Below, piece after piece: positions 22,999 through 33,039 of a stretch of DNA of 64,000 nt. This DNA is from Cristatella mucedo. Taxonomy: Eukaryota > Bryozoa > Phylactolaemata > Cristatellidae. Numbering within the stretch: position 1 is the first letter of the stretch; each line of letters starts with the position of its first letter. Below the pieces are notes generated by a model. It was not told the origin of the DNA, did no database searches, and worked only from the letters and a program-made list of their open reading frames with translations. The stretch is taken from positions 126,001 to 190,000 of the forward strand of contig WPIO01000018.1 in NCBI GenBank assembly GCA_009760855.2, read 5' to 3'. The position numbers and the translations under genes are program-made.

Positions 22999-25640
22999 CT
23001 AGTGCCGTCTAAGCAGCTGCGGAGCCTGTTACTATGACAACTTGCTTCGAGACAGCTACCGAACTACGTGTTGAGGTGAAAGGACTGCGGCTCTACCAAT
23101 GGGAGATGCCGCTGCTGTTGCTGCTGACGAAGTCTGTACGACAGGTGTCAATTTACAGCCCAGCCCGTCGAATACTCTATCGGGAACCGTGTTTGGGCAG
23201 CGTCCAATTAATTGACAGTGATACATTCCTGTATATCCATGCACTATGATGAAGGAAGTGACTGACTGCTTGTCCAGGCTGCTTAGCCTGAACGTCTGGA
23301 CAAAGGGCTTGGACGGCGCATTTGAACCCAGGTTCGATGTTGCTGTGACGGTGTCGGTGATGTAATTGAAGAGATTGCAGCAGAGGCGTAACGAGACCTT
23401 TTGGCGCCCACGGACAAAGCTACAAACGGCGCTCTCTGCCTTAGTCTAAAACTGCTGCAAGACCGCTCTACCACAAAAGAAATGCAAGAAAGACGCTAGA
23501 AGGCTCGAATCGAGAAAGTTGTACTAGTTGTAGTAAAGGTACAAAGTAATTATCGCAGCTTTACGTTGGCTGAATTTATCTGGCCTTGAACGTGGAAAAC
23601 CGGTCTATTACAGTTTAAAAGTCAATATTTTCCAGTTTTCCTTTCTCTATGCTTAACAGGGCCAAATCTCAAGAGGGTGGAGGAGGTCACAAGAAGCGTC
23701 TTTGACGTTCATCTTTGGACCTGCAGTCTTTTGAGAAAGCGGTCAATCTTCTTTAAGATGCTCTACCAAAATGGCAGCAGAGCCAAACATTTTTAAGTTC
23801 AAAATACAATGTAGGAGACTACCAGCTTCACTTTTTTGTTTCAAGTGTTCCACTTGTGTCCTCGGAAACTTGTGGCTTGAAAAGACCTCCAACGCTGCTC
23901 AGTCCATCCTGAATAGCTTACACAGCCTCCTCCGCTCTTGCAATCCACCTTGTTACAGAGTCACGTTTGAAAGTATTGGCTCAGGCTCTCTTCAGTTCTT
24001 CCCACCCCAGAGTTCATTTGGAAAAGAATAAGTAGGTTCTCTTTATTGTTCCAAAAAGGTTATGACAAGAGAATGTTGACATCCAGCATGAACTCCTGTC
24101 AGGTTCAAGCTGTGGTTATCACAGTTTACAGAGATTGCCTTCTCATTCCTGAACATTGTTACTCTCTTTTGGAAGCGAGACAAGCGGCCAGACATGACTG
24201 CTTCATTGTCGTAGCACAGCCAGCTAAGCCTAGCTTTGGTGATCTAATCGTGTATCAGTGCTCAGCCGCATCACGCTGGCTCTCGCCCTTAACACAGCAT
24301 AGTAGGCCGGGCTCGCTCTTGGCACGAAGCAGCCCGTCTGTGGCAGGCAGGATGGGGCGAGCGGACAGGGAGGGCGGCTAAAACGCGGACGGAGAGGTGA
24401 ACGGCCATGTGCCTATTGCGCTGCGAGACCCAGCCGAATACTTAGTTGAAGATCCCTCGCTGTTTTCGTGTCGTCCCGTGTGTGCCGCCACAGTGTCAAA
24501 GCTACAGCTACGTCTGAGTCTGCACGTACATGCTTAACTAGCTCAGCCGGAAATATTCAAGTCCGTTGAAATGAGGATTTGCTTGAAATTAAGATTGGTA
24601 TTCACCCATGAAAAAAAGTTTTAAAAACAATTATGCACAATCCTATTGCTTTTGGCGCCCCCTTTGCCCCGGCACCTGGGGACAGACGTCTGCCCCCAGG
24701 TGCCCACCCCGCTTGCTACGCCTCTGGATGGAAGCTACGAAGGCGGCTACAAAAAAAGGAACCTGAAAATCCTCGATCGTAAGTTTTATTAGAGCCTGGC
24801 GAGGTGGCGAAGCCGAAAGTAAATATTTACCGAGGATGGTTATGCTAGTTTTTCTTTTGATCCTCCTGGGGCCGAGAGTGGCCTTAGTCGTAGGAGAAGG
24901 CAAGGAAACGCGTGCAAGCTAAATCTGTACGGTGATGACTGCGCTTCAGATATTTACGATAATAAGGTAACAGGTATGTCATAATCTATGGTTTAGATGC
25001 AATAAAAAACAAACACTTCAGAGTCCCCAATTAGTCAGCTGCCATTTTGGGCTCCGAGGACTTAAGAGTTTGGCGCTGTGGCTAGTGGACTGTGGAGACG
25101 CGGGCCATCAGGCTTTGGAATATACCATTAGTTGCAAGCGGCGTTCATAGTACTCTCTGCCGTCCACGTCATGCCTAATTAGCCATTAGCCGATTAGCCC
25201 CATTAGCCGAGCTTCAAAGATCTCGCTCGACCAGTATTCTCAGAGCGTCTGCCAGGACTCGTACCGCTAGGTGCGCTATTTTTTGCTAAGGAGTACATTT
25301 CAGGAGTCGCTGCCGCGCATTCTTGGCAATTGTGCACGAAATCGATTCAACACTGTATGGAATGCCCACTTGGCAATTCTCTCGGATGAGCGCCATTCTA
25401 CAGAGCGCTCCCACCCGTGTGGCAGTGTTTGCAATTTTCTTAGCTCTACGTCAGCGGATCCTGGCTTCATCATAACAGCGTGCAGACATTCATATGCGTA
25501 TCTCTTGCCGGCTGCCCTTCGGATGTAGATATAATTTTCAGCTAGTTGTAAAAGTAAAAGCTAACCTGAGAAAGAGATTTAATTGGTGCGATGAAAGGCT
25601 GACAGTCAATTTCTCAAAATAGTTTTCCTGTGATCTTTTT
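22999..25640. other. long unassigned intergenic segment
   Basis: 2.6 kb with no recognised gene. A near-perfect palindrome sits at 24671-24704. Adjacent GGCGTAGCAAGCGGGGTGGG (minus strand) and the palindrome may be remnants of an unidentified transposon. Other frames are short and unsupported. Confidence 0.3.
24671..24704. repeat. 34-bp near-perfect palindrome
   Basis: GGCACCTGGGGACAGAC and GTCTGCCCCCAGGTGCC are reverse complements except for one position. There is no spacer. Confidence 0.9.
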
Positions 25641-25650
25641 TTTCGTTGGT

Positions 25651-25872
25651 GAAAATACAGAAGGTCGTACGTCGTTGGAAATTAAGGCCCAGGAAAAGGT
25701 ATTCTCGAGCGACGAAGGATTTCACAACCGGACGTCGAACTCCAAGCCGATGCGCGTGAGAGTGCTGAAAACATCGAAGCGTCGAAGATCCGCGGAAGAC
25801 GGTCGCTCTCTCGCGAGGATGCGGAGAATACCGGAGACAGGCGGAGTGAGCTCCCCGTGCACGTCAGGGTGA
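25651..25872 (+). CDS. candidate exon, unrecognised basic protein
   Basis: After a T-run and GAAAATACAG (possible acceptor, AG at 25659-25660) a plus-strand frame reads EGRTSLEIKAQEKVFSSDEG and later RVRVLKTSKRRRSAEDG before a stop at 25872. The charged, mixed composition and codon use look coding. The minus strand is also open, there is no recognisable domain, and the link to the 26236 start is not established. Confidence 0.22.
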   Translation, partial: ENTEGRTSLEIKAQEKVFSSDEGFHNRTSNSKPMRVRVLKTSKRRRSAEDGRSLARMRRIPETGGVSSPCTSG

Positions 25873-26235
25873 CGTTGAGAAGGGTGACGAGCAGCGGGCA
25901 GCGAGTGAAAGCGAGTCTCGCGTCGTGCGGCGGTCGAGACGGCGACGCGCCCACGTCGCCGGTTTCGCCGGCCTCACAGGCTCCGGTAGCGGGGGCTGGG
26001 ATGGGCGGTAGGCGTAGCGGAGGAGGACGACGAGGAGGAGGACGTAGCGCTGGGGGATGGTGTAGCGGCGGTTAGAGGGGGGAGGAGGAGGAGCAGGAGC
26101 ACGTGATAGTCTCTCAGAGCCCGCTCGTTTGCGCCGCTGCGGCAATGCTGGCTGTCGGCCGCCGGCAGACGTCATAATGAATTCGGCGCACACAACCCCT
26201 TTCGCCTGACCAGCCCTCTGACGCGCGTCGAGTCC

Positions 26236-29200
26236 ATGGCCTACGTGCTGTACAACATCCTGCGAAGCTTGTGGCCGCGGACGCAATCGGACAAGCGCAC
26301 TCGCGGCGGCGGCGGCGGCCACTTCCACCACCACCACCACCACCACCACCGGCCGCGTAAGTGCCTCTCGCGACCGAGCAATCGATCGCCTCCCGGAAGC
26401 ATCGCTTCGAAGGGGGAGGGGAGGGGCGCCCCGAGAGGGGGAGAGAAGATTAAGGGCGTACGCGGCCGCCCGGGAGGCCGCGCAGGCTCGCGCCGCGCCG
26501 GCGCGCGCCGTCCGCCCGCCCAGGTTTAGGGGCGTGGCCGGGTCGAGAGCGTTCGAGAAGAATCGGCAGAGCCGCACGGTCGCTCGCTCTGCGCCTGAGC
26601 GCTTGCAGCGAGCCGGTGAGGGCGAATTTCGCCCCTGCCGCAATCGTCTCCACCGAAGAGAAAAACGTGGCGTCGAGTCACTCTCAAAAGGATAGGCACT
26701 TTTCGATGAAACATTTTTGCATGCAAGCGCTCAAGCTACGCGCGCGAGTCCCACGAGCCGAGCATTTCGCTGCGCGCTTGAGCGCTCAAGTGACCACTCT
26801 CTAGCACGCACGCACGCACGCTCGAGAACGCGTGAGCACGCACGACGCGGGGCGACCAGGTGGCTAGGGCAATAAGGTCCGGCATGCGAACGCGAAGCGG
26901 CCGATGCAAAGCAAGCGGCTACTTTCGGCCGGATATAGCGGCTACTTCCGGTCGGAGATCGACGAAGCTTTTGTGGTTGCAGACGACAAATTAGGCAACC
27001 AATTGCATGCCTGCCAGCATATCTCCGGCTCCATCTGAACGAAATCTAAGTTTCCTGTTCCGAAGTGAGCTTTTATTTGCACGACCACATCAGCTCAACA
27101 GAGAAGTCTGCCTCCGTTCAGCTACATAACAATGCTCAAATTCGGGCTTGCTTAGACAGGGATACTACATCTAAATTGGTCCATTCATTTGTGACATTCC
27201 ATCTCAACTTCCGTAACTCACTACTTGCTGGTCTACAGGCCTGTGCAATCGGGCGCTTGCAGGTGGTGCAAAACTCTGTAGTTATGTTTGTCTGTCATGA
27301 GTGTCGCAGTCGACGCGTCACACCACTTCTCGCCGACCTGCACTAGCTTCAAGTCAAGCAGCGAATCGACTTCAAAGTTCTGTCACTCACTTTTAGGATT
27401 CTTCATTCTTTGGCTCTAGCATGCCTGTCAGATCAACTCTTCCACCAGTCTAGGCATCGTAGCACCCGCTGTTCTGAATCAAATCGTTTAGCTACACCTT
27501 ATACGAACCTTAAATCCTTTGGAGACCGCGCCTTTAGTTCCTATGCTCCCAAAGCCTGGAGCTCACTCACGACTGACGTTACGACATCCCCTAACACGAC
27601 ATTAAAAAAACCACTGCATTTAGTGGATCCTCGTGATTCGTCCTTGGTGTGCTTATGCATGCGTGCTGACACTGTGCATGCTGCCACTAGCCATCGTTGC
27701 ATAATAATAATAGTAATAATAATGCACTTGATAAAGTGCCCTCAGAGTCTCTTTCTAGGCACTTTACATTTTCTGCAAAGGGGAACGCGATTGAATGATG
27801 AGTGGTATCATGCTTGATAAACAACATGAATAGCATGGTTAGGGGTGCACGCTGATCCTGTGCATGTCACTTCTAACCATGTTATCTTTGTTGACAATGT
27901 GCATGCTACGACTAACCATTCGATCATGCTTCCTTAACAGTATGCGCAATGTGCCTAAAAAGAGATTAAGTTACCTTTGAGCGCTATGCAAATGTATTAT
28001 TAATATTATAACGAAGCCCGGAGATGGCAAACGTTTACCTTGACCTCAGGGCGGCCAGAAGGGACGCACCCAGGCCCGATAGAACGTTCGACGCACCCGC
28101 GGGTGCCATGGCGTGGACGCGACACCGAGAGCGGCGAGCCTCATCGCTGCTCCTCCACGCCGCGTCACGACGCAGCGTCACGCGCCCAGCGCCGGTACGC
28201 CTCGGCTTCCGCTTAGCCGGCGAACTGTGGCGGCGGCTCTCGACGCGACGTTAGATGGCTTGACTGACCCTGAGCGACGGCCCAGCTCCCAGCGGAGCAG
28301 CTAGTAGAAGGGCAGCAGCTAGTAACCAATGACAGCAAAGCCGATCGACGAGTGGCGACGCAAATCGGACTAGATCCCACAGATACCGCTAGATGCTATA
28401 GAGGCCACTAGATCTTCGCCCCTTGACCTTGCACGCTCATCCCTGCAAGTTTCGCTCGTCGAGAGCAACGGCTCGGCAACGCCGAGGCGTTGCTCGGCAA
28501 CGCCTCGGCGCGTTGTTTTCGATAGTTTTGCTTGGTAGGTTTCGGTTTCGCCGAGTAAAAGCCAAACGGTGCTTCCTGCTGCTGCAAGCGGCGGTCGCCC
28601 GCGGCGGCCCTTTTGCTCTCCGTCGCGTCGTGCCCTACTACTATAGCGCAGCACCGCGAGCTCTGGCCTCGGCGCGCGGCGACGATGCGCTGCCGCGGCA
28701 GCCACGGCGTGGCCGCATCCCCCGCCACCCGCCGCCTCTCTCGCGGGGCACATCGGGTCGCGAGCGCTCGCTCCCTAATTATCCAAGTCGTCCTCCTCGA
28801 AGCCCACGAACGTCGCGAGCGGCCGTTTTGGTCGGCGAGCGCAGCGAGCGCAGCGAGCCCGCTCTCCTCCTCCAGCGAGCGCAGCGAGCCCGCTCTCCTC
28901 CTGGCCCAGATCGCCCTACCGGCGAGTCGGCGAGCGGCGACTCACTGCGACCGCGCGGGCGCCTCGTATCCGACGCGCTGCGCGAGGACGACGGCGACGA
29001 CGGCGTCGTCGCTTTCGGCTACCAGCGCCAGCGCGGCTTGAAGAAAGGACATCGCCCAGGAGGCTCGATCGCCAGAGGTGAGAGCCTGCTCGTGCCCTAC
29101 AGCGGTTCGCGTCATCGACGCGGGCGGCCGTCGGACGCGGGCGGCCGTCGGACGCGGGCGGCCGTCGGACGCGGGCGGCCGTCGGACGCGGGCGGCCGTC

Positions 29201-29660
29201 GGACGCGGGCGGCCGGACGCGGACGCGGCGGGCGGCCGTCGGACGCGGGCGGCCGTCGGACGCGGGCGGCCGTCGGACGCGGGCGGCCGTCGGACGCGGG
29301 CGGCCGTCGGACGCGGGCGGCCGTCGGACGCGGGCGGCCGTCGGACGCGGGCGACCGTCGGACGCGGGCGACCGTCGGACGCGGGCGACCGTTGGCGGCT
29401 GCTCGCTTCGCGTCGCTGCCGCGAGACGAGTGGGGAATCGCGAAGCGGCGCCGCACCGGCGGTCGCGGCCCGCGCGAAGCGCTACTGCCACTGCTTTTCC
29501 GCTCCCGCTTGACGTCGGCTCAGGCGTGAACTGGCCGCCGGTCTCCCGCGGACGCTACGAATGGCTCGAACCGGCTGCAGCCGCCGCTGCCGCTGACGAT
29601 GAAGGAGGCGACAGTCGCAGCGCCAGGAGCGACGTGTCAGAAAGCGAACTGCCCGACCGG
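26236..29660 (+). CDS. candidate three-exon gene with polyhistidine run
   Basis: Proposed coding exons are 26236-26356, 28910-29077 and 29524-29660. Exon 1 begins MAYVLYNILRSLWPRTQSDK, then a Gly run and HFHHHHHHHH, and ends at a strong C|GTAAGT donor in phase 1. Exon 2 follows CTCCTGGCCCAG (phase 1) and reads RGRLVSDALREDDGDDGVVA and AFGYQRQRGLKKGHR, ending G|GTGAGA in phase 1. Exon 3 follows GACGTCGGCTCAG (phase 1) and reads VNWPPVSRGRYEWLEP, an Ala run, then RSARSDVSESELPDR, with a possible donor CGG|GTAAAA. Phases agree at both junctions, which would happen by chance about one time in nine. The start lacks an ideal context (T at -3). Intron 1 holds a LINE A; intron 2 holds a 17-bp minisatellite. 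I do not recognise the protein, and further exons are expected downstream. Confidence 0.4.
27060..28010 (+). mobile_element. LINE A, degraded, with nested inverted tail
   Basis: Plus-strand LINE A from the [11 protein letters not shown]-equivalent region through the C-terminal domain to the terminal hairpin remnant (GTGCCTAAAAAGAGATTAAG) and ATTATTAATATT. A minus-strand LINE A 3' end is nested at about 27697-27850 within its 3' UTR. It is inside the putative intron 1 of the histidine-run gene. Confidence 0.85.
27697..27850 (-). mobile_element. LINE A 3' end nested in LINE A
   Basis: Starts with ATAATAATAATAG, the reversed tail, then GCACTTGATAAAGTGCC (reversed hairpin) and 3' UTR to GGTTAGGGGTGCAC. 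It interrupts the plus-strand LINE A 3' UTR, so both strands carry the same 3' end within 300 bp. Confidence 0.8.
28480..28510. repeat. perfect hairpin, 13-bp arms
   Basis: CGCCGAGGCGTTG (28480-28492), spacer CTCGG, exact reverse complement (28498-28510). Further overlapping GCTCGGCAACGCC copies surround it. Confidence 0.85.
29117..29396. repeat. 17-bp GC-rich minisatellite, about 16 units
   Basis: Tandem units GACGCGGGCGGCCGTCG, one irregular unit near 29208-29230, and GCGACCG variants in the last three. Because 17 is not a multiple of 3, all frames are open on both strands, giving spurious repeats of 17 residues. It lies in the putative intron 2 of the histidine-run gene. Confidence 0.95.
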
Positions 29661-30039
29661 GTAAAAACTCGCCGGCGCTGCGGCACGCTCGTCGCGAATG
29701 CGCGCGCCAAGTGCTCGCCGCCGCCGCCGAGCTCGAGCCGCCCGGACGTTCCTCTTCAGACGTTCCGTTCCCGGGAGGCACTCTTGACAGAAGCCTCGCA
29801 ATTTCCGTAAGGAAATATATTCAGACTCGGAGAGGTGCTTCCCGGCGATCGTGCTGCTGGCGTAGTACGATGCGAGCGATTCGAGCCAAGGCTGCAGGCA
29901 GAGTGCGGGACTACCCCAACGACGCTTCACGCTTTTGTATGCAGCAGTCATCCGATTCAGCGCCTGCTGGTCTACTTCTTTTCACGGGCCATTTCACTCT
30001 CCGTCTTACCGATGGAATCGCCTAGCACAGTCTAGCCTC
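29661..30039. other. unassigned segment after candidate exon 3
   Basis: The exon 3 frame stays open to a stop at 29810, so the exon could be terminal there instead of ending at 29660. Nothing else is recognisable. Confidence 0.3.
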
Positions 30040-30475
30040 TTATTTCTATGCGTACGACACACAGCTTTTCCTGTGCTTTGATCTTGCCTGCTTATCGGAA
30101 TGACAAAACTCTCTCAACTCTCTAATTAATGAATTGCGAGCATTCGCACTTGGATGGCAACAAACTTTCTCAAATCGACAGACGATAGAAGCAACTTCCC
30201 AGTAGCGGAGAACCTGGTGCTGGCCTGAACTTTGGAAAAACTCTCCCTCAAAGTGAGCTCTGCCAGCTGCATATCTACTGCAGTCTGAGTAAGAAATCTG
30301 TGCGTCCTGCTCCCAAGTGACTACATCACTGTACGACCACTTCAGCTCCGCAGTCAAGTTTGCCTACTATCAACGTTGCATAGCATTGCGAAAAATCGAG
30401 CAAACTTATAACCAACTTAGGGCTATCACATCCAAGTTGGTCCATGCATTCGTTATGCCCCTTATCTTAAGCGCC
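30040..30475 (+). mobile_element. LINE A RT fragment, degraded
   Basis: Plus strand begins at a corrupted catalytic motif (FYAYDTQLFLCFDL) and follows LINE A order to the KLVHAF region near 30460. It has many indels. Confidence 0.75.
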
Positions 30476-30525
30476 TAAATAGAAGTTAAGTTCTCTTAGG
30501 GCGCTATACAAGTGAATTATAAATG
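30465..30525 (+). mobile_element. hairpin-type LINE/SINE tail
   Basis: TAAGCGCCTAAATAGAAGTT ... TCTTAGGGCGCTATACAAG with no upstream LINE 3' UTR, directly after the truncated LINE A. It matches the SINE2 version of the tail (CTATACAA) better than the LINE A version (CTTTATCAA). No clear target-site duplication was seen. Confidence 0.6.
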
Positions 30526-30623
30526 CATTCAACTAGCCTCGCCTTCGACCAGCCGGGAGCCGGAAGCCGCTTTGCTTTCTCGCTCTGACCTTCACATTAG
30601 TCGCGCGCTGCTTCGCATAGATC

Positions 30624-30698
30624 AAATGTAAAGCGCCTAGAAAGAGATTAAGTTCTCTGAGGGCGCTTTATCAAGTGCAATATTATTATTATTATTAT
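30624..30698 (+). mobile_element. hairpin-only LINE A insertion with TSD
   Basis: A 75-bp insert: AAATGTAAAGCGCC, the nested hairpin, GGGCGCTTTATCAAG and an ATT tail. TAGATC lies on both sides (30618-30623 and 30699-30704). Nothing of the LINE body is present. Confidence 0.85.
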
Positions 30699-30867
30699 TA
30701 GATCGCGCCGGTCGCCGAGCCGAGAGACCTCCGACTTTTCGCGCGCGCAGCGAGGTCTAGCGAGCTCGTCGTTCGGCGAGCGCAGCTAGCTCGCGTCGTC
30801 GTCGCCGCCGCCGCCGCCGCCGTCTGGCTTTTATTAAGAGCCGACGACGCGCGCCTGCGCCACTTAC

Positions 30868-31228
30868 CCGCCGTCGTCACGCCGCCTCGTTCCAGGTACT
30901 TCAAATCCGGTACAGAAGTCGCGGCTCCCGCCGCAGCGCCTCGCACTCGTCGCCCGGAGCTTCGACGACGTCGTGCGACGACGTCGCGTATTCGGAGCGA
31001 GCGAGGCGACGCGAGGGCTCGAGTAGGCGCACGGAGCACGCCGCCTCGGACGCTCAGCTGGCCGTCACCGCCGCCGGGCACGCCGCGGCCGGCGCGCGAA
31101 GCTGCCTCTGCAATCGTCTCTGCGTCAGGCACGGCCGCGCGACCTGAGCCGGCCGGCCGGCCGGCCGGCCGGCCAGCCAGCCGTGAGCGAGCGAGCGGAC
31201 GCTCAGCGCGGAAGTCTCGACCCGCCAT
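30868..31228 (-). CDS. candidate first exon, unrecognised
   Basis: ATG at 31228 in good context (AAGAATGG). 120 codons run to a strong donor G|GTAAGT (exon ends 30868, phase 1). It reads MAGRDFRAERPLARSRLAG, an Arg/Ala-rich middle, then SVPDLKYLERGGVTTA before the donor. A GGCC tandem run (31151-31174) lies within it. It sits in a CpG island, as a first exon would. The downstream exon was not found, and other frames are open too. Confidence 0.3.
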
Positions 31229-31821
31229 TCTTCGAGACAGTTCGACGACTCGCCGACGTCGCGCGCGGCGCCGGGCGCAGCGCGCGCCCGATTGCGGAGG
31301 CGGGGCACGATTAGATTGCGGCGGCGACGCCGCGGCGACGCGAGACGACGTCCGGCGCTCCGCTGACAGAGCGGAGCGGATCTAGCGGAGCAGAAGCGAT
31401 CGCTGCCGCCGTCGTTGATTTTTGTTTGCAGCGGCTCCCGCGCGCCGCCGCCGCCGCCGTCGGCAGTGCCACCGTAGCAGTAAGCCCAAAGCGGGCGCTG
31501 CTGCTGTGGCGCCGCCGGTCGAGCGATCGCATTGGACGGCGCGAACCTGAGACAGACAATGAGGGACCAACTGGTTTTTATGTCGGCCTTTTTTTCTATT
31601 GTGCGGCCTTATCGGCAGCTTTCGCGATCGTGCGCGCGGTCGTTGGATCGCTCGCGGCGCCCGAGAAGTGGGACCGGAAATACCCAAGGTCGTCGAGGTC
31701 ACTGCATCGCTCGCGGCACCCGAGAAGTGAGACCGGAAATACCCTTGAATCACTCGCGAGCGCTCGCCGCAACAACTGCCGAGGGGAAAAGTTAACGGTT
31801 GACCCGATCTTACCCCCAGGA
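31229..31821. other. CpG-rich flank with two-copy direct repeat
   Basis: Possible promoter of the minus-strand candidate exon. At about 31650-31750 a roughly 60-bp unit (TCGCTCGCGGC, CCCGAGAAGT, GACCGGAAATACCC) occurs twice in tandem. A plus-strand frame here includes a hydrophobic FYVGLFFYCAALSAAFAIV, but it is unsupported by start or splice sites. Confidence 0.35.
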
Positions 31822-31985
31822 GGGTGAGGTGCTCGCTCTTCATGTCCCAGGTCGTGGGTTCGAGTCCTGCAGCGGGTGATCCTACATTTCCAAGTTCATG
31901 AGGTGGCGATAGCAGTTAAGGTTCTTCTTGCGCTATAAAAATTAGGCTTTTAAATCAGCTAACTTGTATCTCAACTAATTAAAGC
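31822..31985 (+). mobile_element. SINE1 copy
   Basis: GAGGTGCTCGCTCTTCATG A-box area, B-box GTGGGTTCGAGTCC, body, and TTAAATCAGCTAACTTGTAT tail. Confidence 0.8.
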
Positions 31986-32261
31986 GAGAAAACTCGCTCT
32001 TCCGTCACGCGGCAAGATGGCGCAGCGTCGTCTTCCGTGACCAGTACAATAGACGTGTAAATTTATGTACAGTATCGTATTTCTACTATGACTCAGCGAG
32101 GCGAGTCCACGGGATGTGAGCCACTCGTATAGAGAGAAGCGACACGGCTACGCCTATGCTGAGGAAAACTGCTCAGGTGTAAAACACCCGAATAAAGTAA
32201 TATCTAGATTTGAGGGCAGAAGAAAAGAGAGGCGTGAGAAATTGAGAGGGAGCAGGCGATA

Positions 32262-32350
32262 ATAATAATAATTTTTAATGATGGGTCTTTGCATAGCACC
32301 CTAAGAGAAAGTGATTCTCTATCCGGTCGCTTTACCGCTGACAACTAGAG
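32262..32350 (-). mobile_element. SINE2 tail fragment
   Basis: ATAATAATAATTTTTAATGA, then GCATAGCACCCTAAGAGAAA and GATTCTCTATCCGGTCGC: the reversed hairpin tail without a full tRNA head. Confidence 0.6.
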
Positions 32351-32549
32351 AATCGGTACCCGAGGATTTGCGTCGTGTAGGGTATATAAAGCATGCAAGC
32401 ACAACCAAGTGCAATGCCAAAAGCCAGCATGCTAAAGGCACACCAAGGTGCACACTTGCGATCGTCGGTTGGTAGGAGCTATGGCTCGGACTTAGTCGAA
32501 AGTAAGAGGCGGGAGCGCTACGCCAGTGACGGGACGCGTGGATGGAGGT

Positions 32550-32790
32550 AGGTGCAGGAATTACGCAGCCACTTCTCATAGACCTGCACTGGCTCCCCTC
32601 CAAGCAGTGTCTTTTCTTCCAAGGCTCTCAATCGACTCTTAGATTCTATTTAATGTCTTGCTTCGAAATACCTATGTGCATACTTAATCGGGCTTCAAAT
32701 CATACGATACGCTTTTCTGAAAAGTCGTTCAGCCGCGCCTCTAGCCAGCTCAAAAGTTGTCTGATTCAAAAGGCTCACCACTAATGAATA
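32550..32790 (+). mobile_element. LINE A fragment, degraded
   Basis: Corresponds to [17 protein letters not shown] and the following region, with several indels (PLLIDLHWLPSKQCLFF). It is split from the 33.04-kb part by SINE1 material. Confidence 0.7.
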
Positions 32791-32799
32791 TAGTTATAT

Positions 32800-33030
32800 C
32801 ATAGCGGCAGAACAACCTTAACGGCTTGCACCACTAATTGCAGTAGGCAATACAGGATCGTCCACTCCAGGATTCGAACCTGCGACCTCTGTCGTGAGTT
32901 TTCACCTGCGCTCGCTCGCAGCGGGTGATAATAGAATTGCCGGGACACGAACCCACGATCTGGGTCGTGAATAAGTGAGCACCGTACCCTTGGGCTAAGA
33001 CCCAGGGGCATTGGCAGCAATGCCTCCAGT
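32800..33030 (-). mobile_element. two SINE1 fragments
   Basis: Two reversed B-boxes occur: GGATTCGAACCTGCGACCTC near 32871 and ACACGAACCCACGATCTGGG near 32945. These are two partial SINE1 heads in tandem, the second extending into its A-box (GTACCCTTGGGCTAAGACC). Confidence 0.65.
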
Positions 33031-33039
33031 TATTCGTAT

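Noticed and set aside
29078-29529. Minisatellite as a CRISPR array or a repeat protein
   Set aside because: Units are 17 bp and directly adjacent with no spacers, in a eukaryotic genome; all frames are open, so no frame is favoured.
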